From: Micromussa lordhowensis
Taxonomy: Eukaryota > Cnidaria > Anthozoa > Scleractinia > Lobophylliidae
Direction of reading: 5' to 3'
DNA: 64,000 nucleotides
NCBI GenBank assembly: GCA_964020085.1
Contig: OZ026606.1
Span: forward strand, 1,021,060 to 1,085,059
Under the pieces are notes generated by a model. That model saw only the letters and a list, made by a program, of their open reading frames with translations, did no database searches and was not told the origin of the DNA. This document shows, in pieces, positions 1 through 12,400 of the stretch (within the stretch, counting starts at the first letter, position 1; each line of letters begins with the position of its first letter). Position numbers and translations under genes: made by a program.

Positions 1-1592
1 GTAAATGTCAGGAGGCAGTTTACCTTGAAACGACTGAGTGTTCTTCTCTTCAGTTTATTGGGATACCAGCTGACGCGAGCTAAATATCTACGCAGTCTTA
101 TTCACCAGATATCAATCAACGAAATTCTGTCGGGCTTTTCGATATTCTGATTTGTTGTCTAGATAGTCAGAGTAGCTAAAAATGTCATTTGGCGTTTGAG
201 TCAATGGACGTGGCGGAAACAAATTTTAAATATCCCCGAAATGATATCGAATACCGGTTGCTAGACACTTTAATCTCCCCAATCATTCTAAGCAACATAT
301 GGCAGTCTGCGGCTTTTCCCTACATCAAGGAAGCACGGAAAGCCGCAAAACTCTAGAACAAAAGAGCAACCTTAGGAAATTCCAAAATTCATTCCGTGGT
401 CTTTCAAGCTTTCGCCAAAACTGAACGCCTATGTTTTCATGACTTTTTTATCGTGTTCGTGTAAATGATTGATAGTCACCGTGGAGTGAAAAATAAAATA
501 AGTGAAAAGAAGTGAACTTACTCTCTCTGTCGTCTTCGGACAGCTCTTTTCAATCAACAGTGGCGGTAAATGTGACATATAGTGACCTGAATAGTTTTTG
601 TTGAATTCCTCGTCTTCCTCTCACAACTATAATATCCTGCTCTGCTTTAGTACTTAAACGGCTCAGGGATCGGACACAGTTGAGAAGCTAGGCAAACTTC
701 AAAGGGGCAAGATTGATGTTAGGAGCTCTACTTTTGCTCTGTTCTCATACACTTTACATGAATTGCGCCACAGAAGTAATTTGAGTACGGTCAAGGCCAA
801 AAAAGCGAACAGACATCCAAATGTAACTTCCGGCTTCACGACCATTCTCTTGGCCGCCTTTTGACTATGGATCTGCTATGGGGATCGTTCCTAATGTGTG
901 TTGATCGTGCTTTATTTTATGGCCTCTTATAGGTCTTACACAGTTCAAAGGCAAACGCAGAATCGATATGTTTGATTAAGTGAGTTTAGGAAGTATCAGC
1001 ACACAGCTGACGGTCACTGGCGTTAGCTTGACTAGTGTAGACAATGATCACTGTGACAGGAATAGACTAAAAACTGCATTCGTAGAAACGCCCGAAAGAA
1101 GAATGTGTTTATCATTATATGTTCTCACCAGTTCACGTGTGAGAGAGTGTGAGAGCGCGTGCAAGACCAAATTAAGTCTACAAATGCGCGCAAATGGTCA
1201 TGTCCATTAACCAATCAGGTTGGAGGACGCTGCGAACTAAAGCAGAAGTTTCCTCTAAGTTATCTCCAAGTGCATACAGTCTGGGTACGAGATTACTGTT
1301 CATCAAGAATTTTTGTTGTTGTATTTTCTGGATTGAATCCTGCACCTTTGTGCAGCTGATCTTTTAATTTCGCTTTGATCGCACTTTTTACTTTACGACA
1401 ACTGCCTTGTATTCAAAGGGAGTTGTTTATTTTGGTGAAAGTGTTTTTTTACATCGAAGTTCGCCGACACGGCGAACATTAGGAACCTGAAACTAGTTTA
1501 CCCTGCTGGCTATGTCTTCTTGGAGTCGTCAACTGGGGGAAATGGTTCTCGTAACTATAAAGTTCAGTTTATAGAAATTTTTGATGGCTATT
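1..1592. other. intergenic, nothing recognised
   Basis: No convincing exon, RNA gene or repeat was recognised here. Short open frames near 980-1360 have no family resemblance. A good donor-like site lies on the minus strand near 527, but I could not attach it to a coding exon. Confidence 0.4.
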
Positions 1593-2022
1593 TATGGCGT
1601 TTCGTTGCGGACAAAATATCCACATCATAAAATATGAAATGGAAAACACAAACAATCTTCCAAAAGGAGTAAATGAGACCAGTTGTATAAATACTAAGTC
1701 GAGAATTCTAAAAAGTCTATCAAAATATTAAAATTCGAGGTCGAGGAAAAAAATAAATATGAAGTCGAAATAAATAGGATAAATAGTAAGTCGCGAATCC
1801 TAAAAGTCGAAAAAACTAGCAAATAGAAAGGAAAAAAAATTGAATTTGAGAATTTAACAGCTTTTTTTTTTTGTTATTGGAAGTCGAAAACAAATTGAGT
1901 CGAAAAAATAAAATTCGAAGTCGACATTAGCTAATGAGTGGTGAGCGAACGCTGACCCCCTCATACAGAACATTCAGAAAATCAAAATGGCGGCCGGTGC
2001 AGCACGTTGGCTCCCAAATTAC

Positions 2023-2094
2023 GGACGTATACAAAACATGAACCGGGGTCCATGGGGTGGTCCATGGACCCCGGTCCATGTTTTGTATACGTCC
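2023..2094. mobile_element. 72 bp palindromic MITE nested in the left TIR
   Basis: Two 33 bp arms (2023-2055 and 2062-2094, one mismatch) flank a 6 bp centre GGTGGT. The tips are GGACGTATAC and GTATACGTCC. The 10 bp CCCAAATTAC stands on both sides (2013-2022 and 2095-2104). The right TIR of the host element at about 2840 carries the same sequence uninterrupted, which proves an insertion. A 9-10 bp duplication suggests Mutator-like mobilisation (inference). Confidence 0.8.
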
Positions 2095-2309
2095 CCCAAA
2101 TTACGATGAGTTCTTCTTTTCTTTGGGAAACCTTCTTAACACTTGCGAACAACAGCTACATTCAACCCCTAGCGATCGAAGTGAATTCCATTTTCGACGC
2201 TTAGATGAACTGCATAAGAAACATTCGTGCTGTTGCACCAGAAGCAGGACTATTAATGATGCAAGGATCGCCAAGACAACAAGGATTGATGCCGTTCAGA
2301 GAGTTCGTG

Positions 2310-2603
2310 TTATGCACTCGCTGCATCTGATAGTAGAGAAAATTCTCTCCCTTCCACTCTCATACCAAATTCATGCCGCCTTCGTCTCAATGTCCTGTCG
2401 GAAACGCCAAGAGTCTCTGCAATATCATTCCAGCGAAATCCGCACACTTTTTGCAATGTTTGAAGGTGTTGCTGAGTTACAACGACCCTTGGCCGTCCTT
2501 GTAAGCCATACCTTTCTGTCGGGGCACTTCTTCTGTCCGCTCTCCGACTAACGTCTACCTCATATTCTAGGAGGAAACAATGCCTTTCAAAATTGGATCG
2601 CAA
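2310..2603 (-). pseudogene. HTH fragment of an integrase-like (rve) transposase
   Basis: The 97-residue frame contains GRPRVVVTQQHLQTLQ, then WNDIAETLGVSDRTLRRR and HEFGMRV. This is a helix-turn-helix of the type found at the N-terminus of IS3/integrase-core-like eukaryotic transposases. No catalytic DDE region follows inside the element. It lies centrally between the long inverted repeats, as expected for the element's own transposase remnant. No original start codon can be trusted. Confidence 0.5.
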
Positions 2604-3318
2604 AAAACTTGTGCGGCGAAGAATTAGCGTGAGATCTGCAAGACACGTTTGCTGTGACAGCTCGTGGCCTCACAAAATCTTGATATCAGTCTCACAAAAT
2701 CTTGATATCAGGGTTGAAAGTGTCCTCTCGTACTCATCTAAGCGTCGAAAAAGGAATTCACTTCGATCGCTAGGAGTTGAATTTAGCTGTTGTTCGCAAG
2801 TGTTAAGAAGGTTTCCCAAAGAAAAGAAGAACTCATCGTAATTTGGGAGCCAACGTGCTGCACCGGCCGCCATTTTGATTATCTGAATGTTCTGTATGAG
2901 GGGGTCAGCGTTCGCTCACCACTCATTAGCTAAAGTCGACTTCGAATTTTATTTTTTCGACTCAATTTGTTTTCGACTTCCAATAGCAAAAAAAAGCTGT
3001 TAAATTCTCAAATTCGATTTTTTTTCCCTTCTATTTGTTAGTTTTTTCGACTTTTAGAATTCGCGACTTACTATTTATACTATTTATTTCGACTTCATAT
3101 TTATTTTTTTTCCTCGACCTCGAATTTTAATATTTTGATAGACTTTTTAGAATTCTCGACTTAGTATTTATACAACTGGACTCATTTACTCCTTTTGGAA
3201 GATTGTTTGTGTTTTCCATTTCATATTTTATGATGTGGGTATTTTGTCCGCAACGAAACGCCATAGCTATTAAGATAATCTTCTTTTGGCAACAGTGCAC
3301 GATCACTAGCAAGATATT

Positions 3319-3753
3319 AGAGACCTTAAGATCGAGGTTTGGAGATCTTACCACAAACGGCAAGCCGCGGTTTGCGGTTTTACGTTAGCCGTCTGCCCAT
3401 ATTTGGGACTTAAGATTCGCGGGCTAAATAGCCGGCTGCCATGTTTGTTTTTATTCGTTCGTTGACTTCTGTTTAAGCTGAGAAATCATCTTCAAACTTA
3501 CGTTTCTATGAAAAATAATTCGATAATTAGCTTAATAGTTTTTAAAAGTAGTATTTCCTATCAAACGTGGGATTGTGATGTTTTAGGGTGCAAAAAACCT
3601 TGCCGTAAATAAAATCACTTACCTCCAGAACTTGGTCTAGCCGTACAAACGTGAACCTCAAACTGCAAACCTGACGCCAACGCACTGATCACGTGACTTC
3701 TTGAAGTTCGCGGTTCGCGGTAAATGCCGAAAAACCTCGATCTTAAGGTCTCT
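3319..3753. mobile_element. 435 bp MITE with 22 bp TIRs
   Basis: The ends AGAGACCTTAAGATCGAGGT and its reverse complement lie at 3319 and 3753. The flanking triplet ATT is present on both sides (3316-3318, 3754-3756), consistent with a 3 bp target duplication. The interior has no coding capacity that I recognise. The superfamily is unclear; PIF/Harbinger or CACTA would fit a 3 bp duplication. Confidence 0.65.
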
Positions 3754-3756
3754 ATT

Positions 3757-4739
3757 GTCTCACTATGATGTCCTGCAAGAACTATCTATTCAACCCTTTT
3801 CCCTCCCGGGGGCTCAGCTCGCTGGATATTTTGGTAACGGAAGAGTCGTTGATTTCAATGTCCAAATAAACAATGTGAAAATAAACAAAGACTGCTTTAC
3901 TGAAAAGGACTGAAACCATCTACTCTCTCTCGAGTTCCAGGAAAAATGTTACAATACCACGAATGAGATAATGTGAAGACTTGATTGTTCCATAGGACTT
4001 TTGTTTTGAAGCGGTAATGAAAATGCACCAAAGATATATAAAGATAATCACACAACACAATTCACATGTGTATCAACTTTATTTCTTACGTTTTCCTATT
4101 CTAGTCTTATTTAATCAAATTTCTAGTTCTAATTCTCTTTTCTTTACTTCCATAACGGAATACAAATATTCCACATAACCACAGACTGTTCGCATACTCC
4201 ATTTTAAAACAGTAGTATTGATGTGTGTACTTTTAAAATACGATTCCCTTGTTTTCTACGAAGCCCTCCTTGAGGACATACAAAGGTGCTGTCTTAAACA
4301 GTTCCTTTTGAACATCTGTGTTGTCAGATGACCACTTTCAGTATAAATATATTCATTTATTTCAGACAGCAGCATTATTTCTCAACTATAACAATAAAGT
4401 TCTGCTCTGCAATCTTTTACAACCGAAAAAATGACTGAATAACGCGAGAATGGCTAATTAAGCCATAACACGCTGTTGGGTCGTCACGACATTTTGCAGC
4501 GCTGTTTTAAAAATGAAATCTAAAACTACCTGCGTCAATATCGATGCAAACATGAGCGCAAGTTTGGAAGAACTCCACAGCACTAAATTGTAATGAAAAT
4601 TATTTAAAACAACCAAGTAGATCAAACATAATTGGAATTTCCAGTCATTCTCTCGAGTATTTACAACAGCCTACTAAATATACCTAGCGATACAATACTT
4701 TTATTTGTCATCTCAGTTTTTTTTTCGTTTTTTTTTTGC
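3757..4739. other. intergenic, AT-rich, nothing recognised
   Basis: There is no coding potential or clear repeat. The sequence lies downstream of the IPO4 poly(A) signal and is probably ordinary intergenic DNA. Confidence 0.4.
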
Positions 4740-4745
4740 TTTATT
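4740..4745 (-). terminator. IPO4 poly(A) signal candidate
   Basis: AATAAA on the minus strand, about 205 bp beyond the IPO4 stop codon, is followed by an A/T-rich tract. It is the first strong hexamer after the stop codon. A second lies near 4709. Confidence 0.5.
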
Positions 4746-4948
4746 GCATGTGGGGGCCACAACTCTGGATTTTGTTGAGTCATATGTAGCACGTTGCGAA
4801 AGCATCATAAATAATGTTGCTGCATTCAAGGCAGTTGCATCCTCGTTCTGTTTTCTTAGCAGACACCCCTTATAAATTAAAGGGCAGTGGTTTTAAAGAC
4901 ACGAAGCTGTTATCGTTCACAATTACTAAGCACTGTTGTGAAATGCTG

Positions 4949-5088
4949 TCAACCAGGAGCCTGCGCCGTAGCAGCAGCCATCAGCACCTGTGCATGCTCT
5001 TGAGGCATTTCTGCCAGAATGTTCTGGAATCTTTGCGGAGATTGTTGGTGAATCTTTTGTATCATACTAACGAGTCCTGAACGAATAC
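4949..5088 (-). CDS. IPO4: IPO4 exon 35 (aa 1028-1073, stop)
   Basis: Encodes IRSGLVSMIQKIHQQSPQRF to the stop TGA at 4949-4951. Residues fit the QHTDSFQAALGSLP tail of the vertebrate protein loosely. Confidence 0.88.
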
Positions 5089-6392
5089 CTGATAATAGTA
5101 ATTAAAAAAAGAAATTAACAAATAATTTTGAAGTTACAGTCAAAACGGTTGAAGCGTTACGTAAACGTTACGTAAAAGCGTTGAACGTTTACGTAAAAGC
5201 GTTGAAGCGTTACGTAAAGTTACTTTATTTGTTAACTGCTTTATTTCCTAACTTAGATGGTTTTTCTTTTCGCCTCTTAAAACTCTAAGTATTAGCGATT
5301 TGTCAACCGCCGCCAGCAACAAAGAATCAAAACAAGCTTTGGGCGTCTTTCCCTTAAAACATACCAAATATGGATAAAACCTTGTTCAATTAACCAATCA
5401 AAACGCTGAAAAGCGAGTCGCTAAACCAACCAGAGGCCACGCGCGTTCGCCTCTGTTGGCTAAGCCAATCACATTTCTTCTAATTCGTTTTTTGTTGTTG
5501 GAGTTCATGCTAATTCAAGGTCTGCGGTAAGCCTAGTCTTGGTAGTCTCACTCACCATCCTGTAAACTGCCAGAGGGTAGCACTTGTGAAAACACTGCTA
5601 GAAGCTGTGGTAGATACTGTCTTATGAGTGGATGCTGATCACTAAATAACTCCATGATGCATGAATAAACAGGATGGTTTTCTTCAAAGTCTTCTTTTAA
5701 AGGGAGACACTGCAACAATCCTGGAAAAACCTGCAAGGAAAAATTCGCAAGGTGGGGAACTTTCTTCTGCAGATTTGAGAATTTGGTCTCTCTTCGCGAT
5801 GAATTTTTTTTACTAAGATCGTGATAATAGTATATCGGCCTGGGCAAACACATTTCGAGAACCTCAAGGAACTCTCTGACTGCAGGGAGACTTGGATCTG
5901 TAACAGTAGAGAAGATCTTTGGAGACAAACAAAACAGACAGAACTTGCCTCCAACAGTAGCGGGATAGTGAAATCTAGGTGTCCCACCATCGGGGGCTCA
6001 ACCGAAGAACAATTGACAATACACCTGTATTTATTCCAGTCTCTAAACAAATGATCTAATATTTCGTTTACTGATCCCAAACTGCTATTGGCTGTAAACG
6101 ACCTCATTGTTGTCCTAGCCTATTTCATCACAGCCAAGTCATTTACTCTGAACGTAAATATTAATGCATGTTTACTAAATAATTTCGTTTTATCAACTGG
6201 GTTGATAATGTGAATTGGCCACCGAAAAGAGATTCGGAAGCTGACGTTTCGAGCGTTAGCCCTTCGTCGGAGCGAATCCGATGAAGGGCTAACGACGAAT
6301 GGTTAACGCTCGAAACGTCAGCTTCCGAATCTCTTTACGGTGGCCAATTCACATTATCAACCCAGTTGATAAAACCAAATTATCTTGTAATA

Positions 6393-6429
<37 letters not shown>

Positions 6430-9386
6430 TGCCCCCTTTACATGTTACTAAAGTTTACTAAGTTTTGGAAATACGTAGTCGCGTTTAGGCCAATGTTCCT
6501 TCGGTGGAACCTTGGTGAAGGAACAATTTGTTACCTTACAAACGAGAAGAAATCTGGGGCCAGTTAAATTTCGCAGTCGCTTGAGGGACCATTACTCGGG
6601 ACACAAGTAACGGTCTTAGAAAACGACTGTGAATTGGGACTCGCGCTCTCTAGATGGATACTGTTATAAAACATTAAATGACAAGCAAGCGGCGAAGACA
6701 ATCAGTTCAAACCTTCTCCAAGGGAAGAGAATTCCTATTGGCCATTACCATCCTACTAACAGCGCCACAAATGTTGTCGACAACGCGAGGAGGTTGGTTC
6801 TGGGAGAGGATCACAAACAGAGCTTCTAGAATAGTCTGGTAATGACTGAAGGTCGTTAAGGAAATACGGAAGACATGCACGAAAGTTTCGGTGTGTACTA
6901 TTTGGGATCTGCTTTTGAGCGTTGTAGGATTGCCATGCTTTTGGGTCAACACAACTTACGATGGCCTTCATATACAGTTGATAAAAAGGAACAAATGATA
7001 TTTCAATTAACGTAGTCCTCCATAGGAAAAAGATGGCGACCAGCATATATAATTTACACATAATTTTTAGCGTGCGGAAACCTTAACAACGCTCACAGAC
7101 AAGTGCATCTTCAAACAATACACAATAACGTTAGTAAAGGGACAAAGTAGGGCTTGCTTTGTCGACCATGGGCTGTGTTAGGTTCGCACGGTACTATGCT
7201 AACATGTACAGCTGCCATCTTCTTTCCTATGGAGGACTGCGAATGCATTATCGGAATGGGGATTTTACATTGCAGCAAGGCAAGAGTGATCTGCGATGTT
7301 ACTAGTTGCTTTTTACTGCAGCTCACACTCAAACTCCCGCGTTGTAAGTTCCACGCTACTTTAAAAAAACTATCAATTTTTTTTCGACTCGTGTTTCGCG
7401 TTCGTGTTCGCGCTGCGCGCTCGTTTATCGGGTTCCCACTAATCCGCCTAAGCTGAAGTTATTTTTGTAAAGGATGAACAAAACCGAGAGAAATTGTTAT
7501 CCTGGTTGATGCGTGACACGTGCCCAAGCATAAGAAACAATCCATCTGTATCACAACGGGCAAAGGCCACTGTAACTCACACACGTGTTAACTTTCATAG
7601 ATACTTCCAGTACCAGCTAACATTACCTAAAGCGAATCAGTTAGTGTATGTAAGGATACGGCGTGATAAGATCTCCACCATAGAAAGCAAGAAGACCAAG
7701 GCCATAGATTGCGTTACTTCTCACTTCACCATCCTCATCTTTGAGTGACGTCATAAACACTGGGAACAGATGCTGGACAAAGGGAACTATGGCATGGCCC
7801 ATGGCTAGCAATACCTATGCAGACAAGAAACAGCAGGATGTGTTTAGGGCGGTTTTCGATCGTGTCAAAAGTAATCAGGCACTTACTTCGATTTTGGTTT
7901 TACTGCAGTTTGGAATTGGCCGAGTAGTCTCATTGCTTCATTGCCAAGTAATCTTAGCAAACAAAAACAGAACTACACGACACTTACACGCGTGTGTGTT
8001 TCTGTTTCCATTTTCGTTTTGTTTTGTCCTCCTGTGTGTTTTTTTCCCTTTTTTGTATACTTTTTTTTTCTCGACTAATTTAATGGTGTGTTAATAGTAT
8101 ATTCGACTTTTGTAAGGTAACATTGTAATTAGAGTTAGAATTGTAATTAAATAAAGTAAAGAGTGTAAAAAAATAAAAAAATAAACAAAATAAGTGTGTT
8201 GTAGAGAAATAAAATGTATGATGTTTGTAACTTATATGTTTATGTAATTTATCTAGAATGTAATTGAGAGATATAATATTTAGTTTTAGTTTCTACTGAG
8301 AAGATATATCGAACACGCGAGACACTCATATTTTCAACTATCTTTTCGGTGTTTGGACATGTGGTACTTGAAAATACGGTCACTTGTGTTATATTTATTA
8401 CTTGAAAGATCATATTATGATAGTTCAAACTCACCTCTGAGATAGTTCCAACAGCAAACGACTTATCGGAGACTGGAGAGGATTTTCTCTGTGAAGTCAA
8501 AAGAACGTCAGACAGGGATTATACTGCAAAACCCACGCGATCAGTAGGCTCGAACACAGATTGGACACGTCACGAATCTAGTGTTTGTGACAAATTACCA
8601 GATGTAAGAGGATGGAACAAAAGTGATTAAAGACAATCTTTTTCTTAAGAAATCACATCTCTACGCAAGAGCGTTTTTCAATTGAGTGTCGAAAGTAATC
8701 AGGCAATTACTTTGGTTTTGGTTTTACTATGATTTGAAATTGGTTGAGTAGTTTAATTGGTAAGTAATTGGTTTGGTTTTGGTTTTATGACACTCAATAA
8801 AAAATTTTCTATGGTGAATTCGTTGTCTCATTTCTTAATATTCAAGAAAACGACACCCATGCTGAGAATAGCCTGTATAGCAAGCGTAAAACAGGGAGGG
8901 TAAGCCAGGAAGAAAGAAGGGACAACTGGCGTTTTTCCGCTCCACAACCTCAACCACTTTTACGCCAGCTAGGCAGGCTGTGCTGAGAAGTGATACAAAT
9001 CATCATCTCCAGTAAGTCCCTACTCTCCCTCCAACGATACACAGAGAAGCGAAAAAAGCGAGAAGCAAAACAGCCGAGGGCGAGGAACACGGGAAACCAT
9101 TGCCTCGCCCCAACAGTCACGCGTCCGTATCTACCGCTTGATTTTTTGCGCTGGTGATCATGACGATTTGAGGGAAAGTAAGAAATGTGGAAATGAACTA
9201 CCGTAGTCCTTATAACACGGTTGATAAAATGAGAAATAAATACGTTTATTATCCAACTCTGCATCCTAGAGTACAAATAACGCGCGAAAAGAGTACAAAT
9301 ATCACACGATATTTGTACTCGCCTCATTCCTCCCGGCCGCGTGAAGCTCAAAACCTTAGCAAGTCAGAATTTTGGGAAAAGAAATC

Positions 9387-9418
<32 letters not shown>

Positions 9419-12400
9419 GTGTGTAGTATCGCTGTATATTTTTACTCGTTGTTTGCATTTTGACTCGCCCTACGGGCTCGTCAAAATACTGCACAACTCG
9501 TAAAAATATACAGCGACACTACACACAAAAACGTCTAATAAGATATATGTATTCAAATGTCGGCTAAGCATAATTTTCTTACAGTTTTCTTCAGTAACAA
9601 GGGTAAAAATCCAGCAAAGTACGGTGCGAAGATTTGTCCGCCAACAGCAGTAGCCAAGGAAGGAAGAATGTCCCCGGCATACTCAATTAACATGGCGTCA
9701 AACTCTGCCTGTTGGTCTGAATCATCTATGTCATCATCATCACCTTGTTGACAGGCAGTCTGTCAAAGGAAGACGAAGAAATAAATACGGGTAATCAAGG
9801 GTCACGAGTGAAATTAGGAAATAATTTCACGCACGCTTTGTCACTAATATCATAGGTGACAAATTACATTTACAATCGTGGGTTTTTGACTTGTTTATTG
9901 CATCGAGAAATTTCGCGCCAAACGTTGCCATGGCAATTTTGTAATTTCACGTGAAATTATAAAGTAACGCTGAAATTTCGCGCCAAAATTAAGGAGAAAT
10001 TTGTCACCCATGATATCATAGTAGGAATAATCCAACTTACGGAGCAAAAATGGGTGCTCTTTTTCACAGTCACAGAAAAAAAAAGCAATAGAATGCATGC
10101 TTGCATGATAGGAGTGTTCTAGAGAACACCAAAATGTACAACTACTGCAATATTCACTCCTGGTTTTATACATGGGAATGATGCATCAAAGCCAGTTTTT
10201 GTTAATCTTCGAACCCAACTTCAATCCCACCCTAATATATAAACGGAATTGATAACGTTAGAAGTAGGAAATTATTGGTTTCCCATTTTACTCACCAAAA
10301 ATCGCATTTTGCTATGGGCTGTTTAACAAGTTTCTCTAATCAACTGCAATCAAGTACAGGGGTTGACAAACAAAGAAAAAGCAGCAAAACACATAAGTAC
10401 TTAAAAAATGACTAACAATCAATATCTATGAACGAACCTTCTGCATGAGCACGGATCTCGCGGCATTAGCAATGGCATCAGGGTGTCCCTGTTCATCAAC
10501 GATTAAAGACTTGACTGCCTTCAGAACTTCATTGAGTGACTGTAGCGTTGCCATGGCAACAGACCTGTCCTTGTCCTTCGTTATAACGGTGATAAAAGTG
10601 GGTATTGCTGTGCCAAGCATACGTTGCACTAAAGAAGACAAGTAAACCTGCAGGTTTATTACCTAACCGGTGAAAACATTTTTATACAAGAAAATTTAAT
10701 ATTAAGGTTAACTCCTAAGATAGCGTTAACCGGCTTTCGAAAAACCCGGCCTTGTACTTTTGTAGTTAGGTTATGTTGCAGAGTAAACAGACGACACTTG
10801 AAAGTTTCATAAAACAAAAGTTGCTATTGATAACCAAACTCAAAGTGATCACTCTGGGGCCAATCACAAAGGACATACAAATGCGACTTACTTTGGGCAC
10901 TCAAGCCAAAACTGCTCCAATATGATATAACTAATATTTTTACAGAATATTCTTATCAAAAATGAAACAAATTTTATCAGCAACTCGTAGAAAATGCAGA
11001 AAATGTTTTAACCGTTTCCGCTAAAATGGCTGACTGATCTTTAATCATTCTTCATACACGGTAAAAAAAATTCAGGGTTTAAAGCTGGGCGTAAGCACAG
11101 GCCAGGCCCCCTTTTACGGAAATTATCGTTTTAACTGTAGTGACAGAGAAGATGAGTAGAATTATATGACAACAATGCTTCCGCCGTTATTACCAGCAGC
11201 TAAAACCAGCCTTCTTATAGTAATATCAGTATACACGTGGTTGTTTTCTCTACATACATGCTGTTTTATCCTCTGCACCAGCTTCTTGAAGAAGGGAATG
11301 GAATCCACTGCAGAACTGACCTAATGCCATCACAGCTCCCTTCCGTACCCCTGTGTGGGGAAACTGACGAGTAGAATGCGTTTTGTTAACAAAAGAAAGC
11401 GAAACACGATATGCCCTGATAGACGGTTTTCTTGACGACTACATCAAATTTCCCAAAATAGTTGGTTTTTGTGTAAGAAAGAAAAACTCGTGGTCGCTGT
11501 GATGCTATGTGGACTCCTCAGCTGCGCTTTTCAAATAGCAACTGGATAAACACCCACCAAATGGGACTTTTAATAGGTTCTGTTCCATTTCTCAGTATTT
11601 GTTTGTTTATTCACAGAGTACACAATGATCAAAGCAGTGCTAAATCCGGCAATCAAGTAAATTATTTCAGTATATTCATTTGCAATGGATCTAGGGAAAG
11701 TGCTTTACATCCATCCAGAAAAAAACTGGAAATTCTATAGGTACTTGTATGAATACTAATTAAATATCACAGGATTAAGAAGCAATTTACATAGTGTAAA
11801 ACCACTGGTACACCTAAGGCTTGCTAGCACGGTAACTTCAGTTTTCCTACCTGGATAAGTTTTAATACTTCCTTAAATGATTCGTCTAAGTACGGCAGAA
11901 ACTCTGTCCTATAAAAGAAAATTCAATGATTATCCATCTAGTTTCAATAGTTGTTAACCTTCATCCCGGAAACCTGACTCTCTCTCACGACACAATAAAA
12001 TGTAATGCTCATACCTTCTTCTTTTGCTTATTTTCGAGATCAACTTTTGGGTGCAATAGAAGCAGCAAGCACTGTACCGGGCTATACTACACATATACGC
12101 ACTATCAAACTAGCACTTAAACTTACCCCGAGTTTTCTGAGATCTCCCCGAGAGCATTACAAGTGTCTTCTTTCTCTTCCAGATAAGCATTTTCTACACT
12201 ATACCTGTAACCAAACAGAAGGAACTTTGAAACACACAATAGCGCTATACATGAAGCTAAGACAAGGTAAGTGTCGGCATTCACCTTATCCTTTTACCAC
12301 TTAATAAATAAGTTTTTCGTAATAGTGTCAGACACAAAATTGGACAACATCTTGTATACGGCAAGCTAAAGGACTTAGCTACTTCATCTGATCTTTCGTT

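Larger units (their letters stand above)
1593..3265 (-). mobile_element. IS3EU-like DNA transposon, degenerate, long TIRs
   Basis: The two ends are inverted repeats of about 530 bp (left 1593-2208 once a nested 82 bp insertion and its duplication are discounted; right about 2735-3265). The tips read TATGGCG and CGCCATA. A 6 bp direct repeat GCTATT flanks it at 1587-1592 and 3266-3271. TAY tips with 6 bp target duplications are, to my knowledge, features of the IS3EU superfamily. The only coding remnant is a helix-turn-helix fragment in the 0.5 kb centre, so the copy is non-autonomous. A 21-22 bp tandem duplication (CTCACAAAATCTTGATATCAG) lies at about 2670-2712. The superfamily name is inferred from tips, duplication length and the HTH fragment. 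Confidence 0.7.

Noticed and set aside
1..600. A minus-strand exon ending at a good donor near 527
   Set aside because: No acceptor, coding homology or following exon could be shown within the window.
11254..11363. Alternative IPO4 exon 28 ending 4 nt later at gtagag
   Set aside because: It gives the wrong phase for exon 29.
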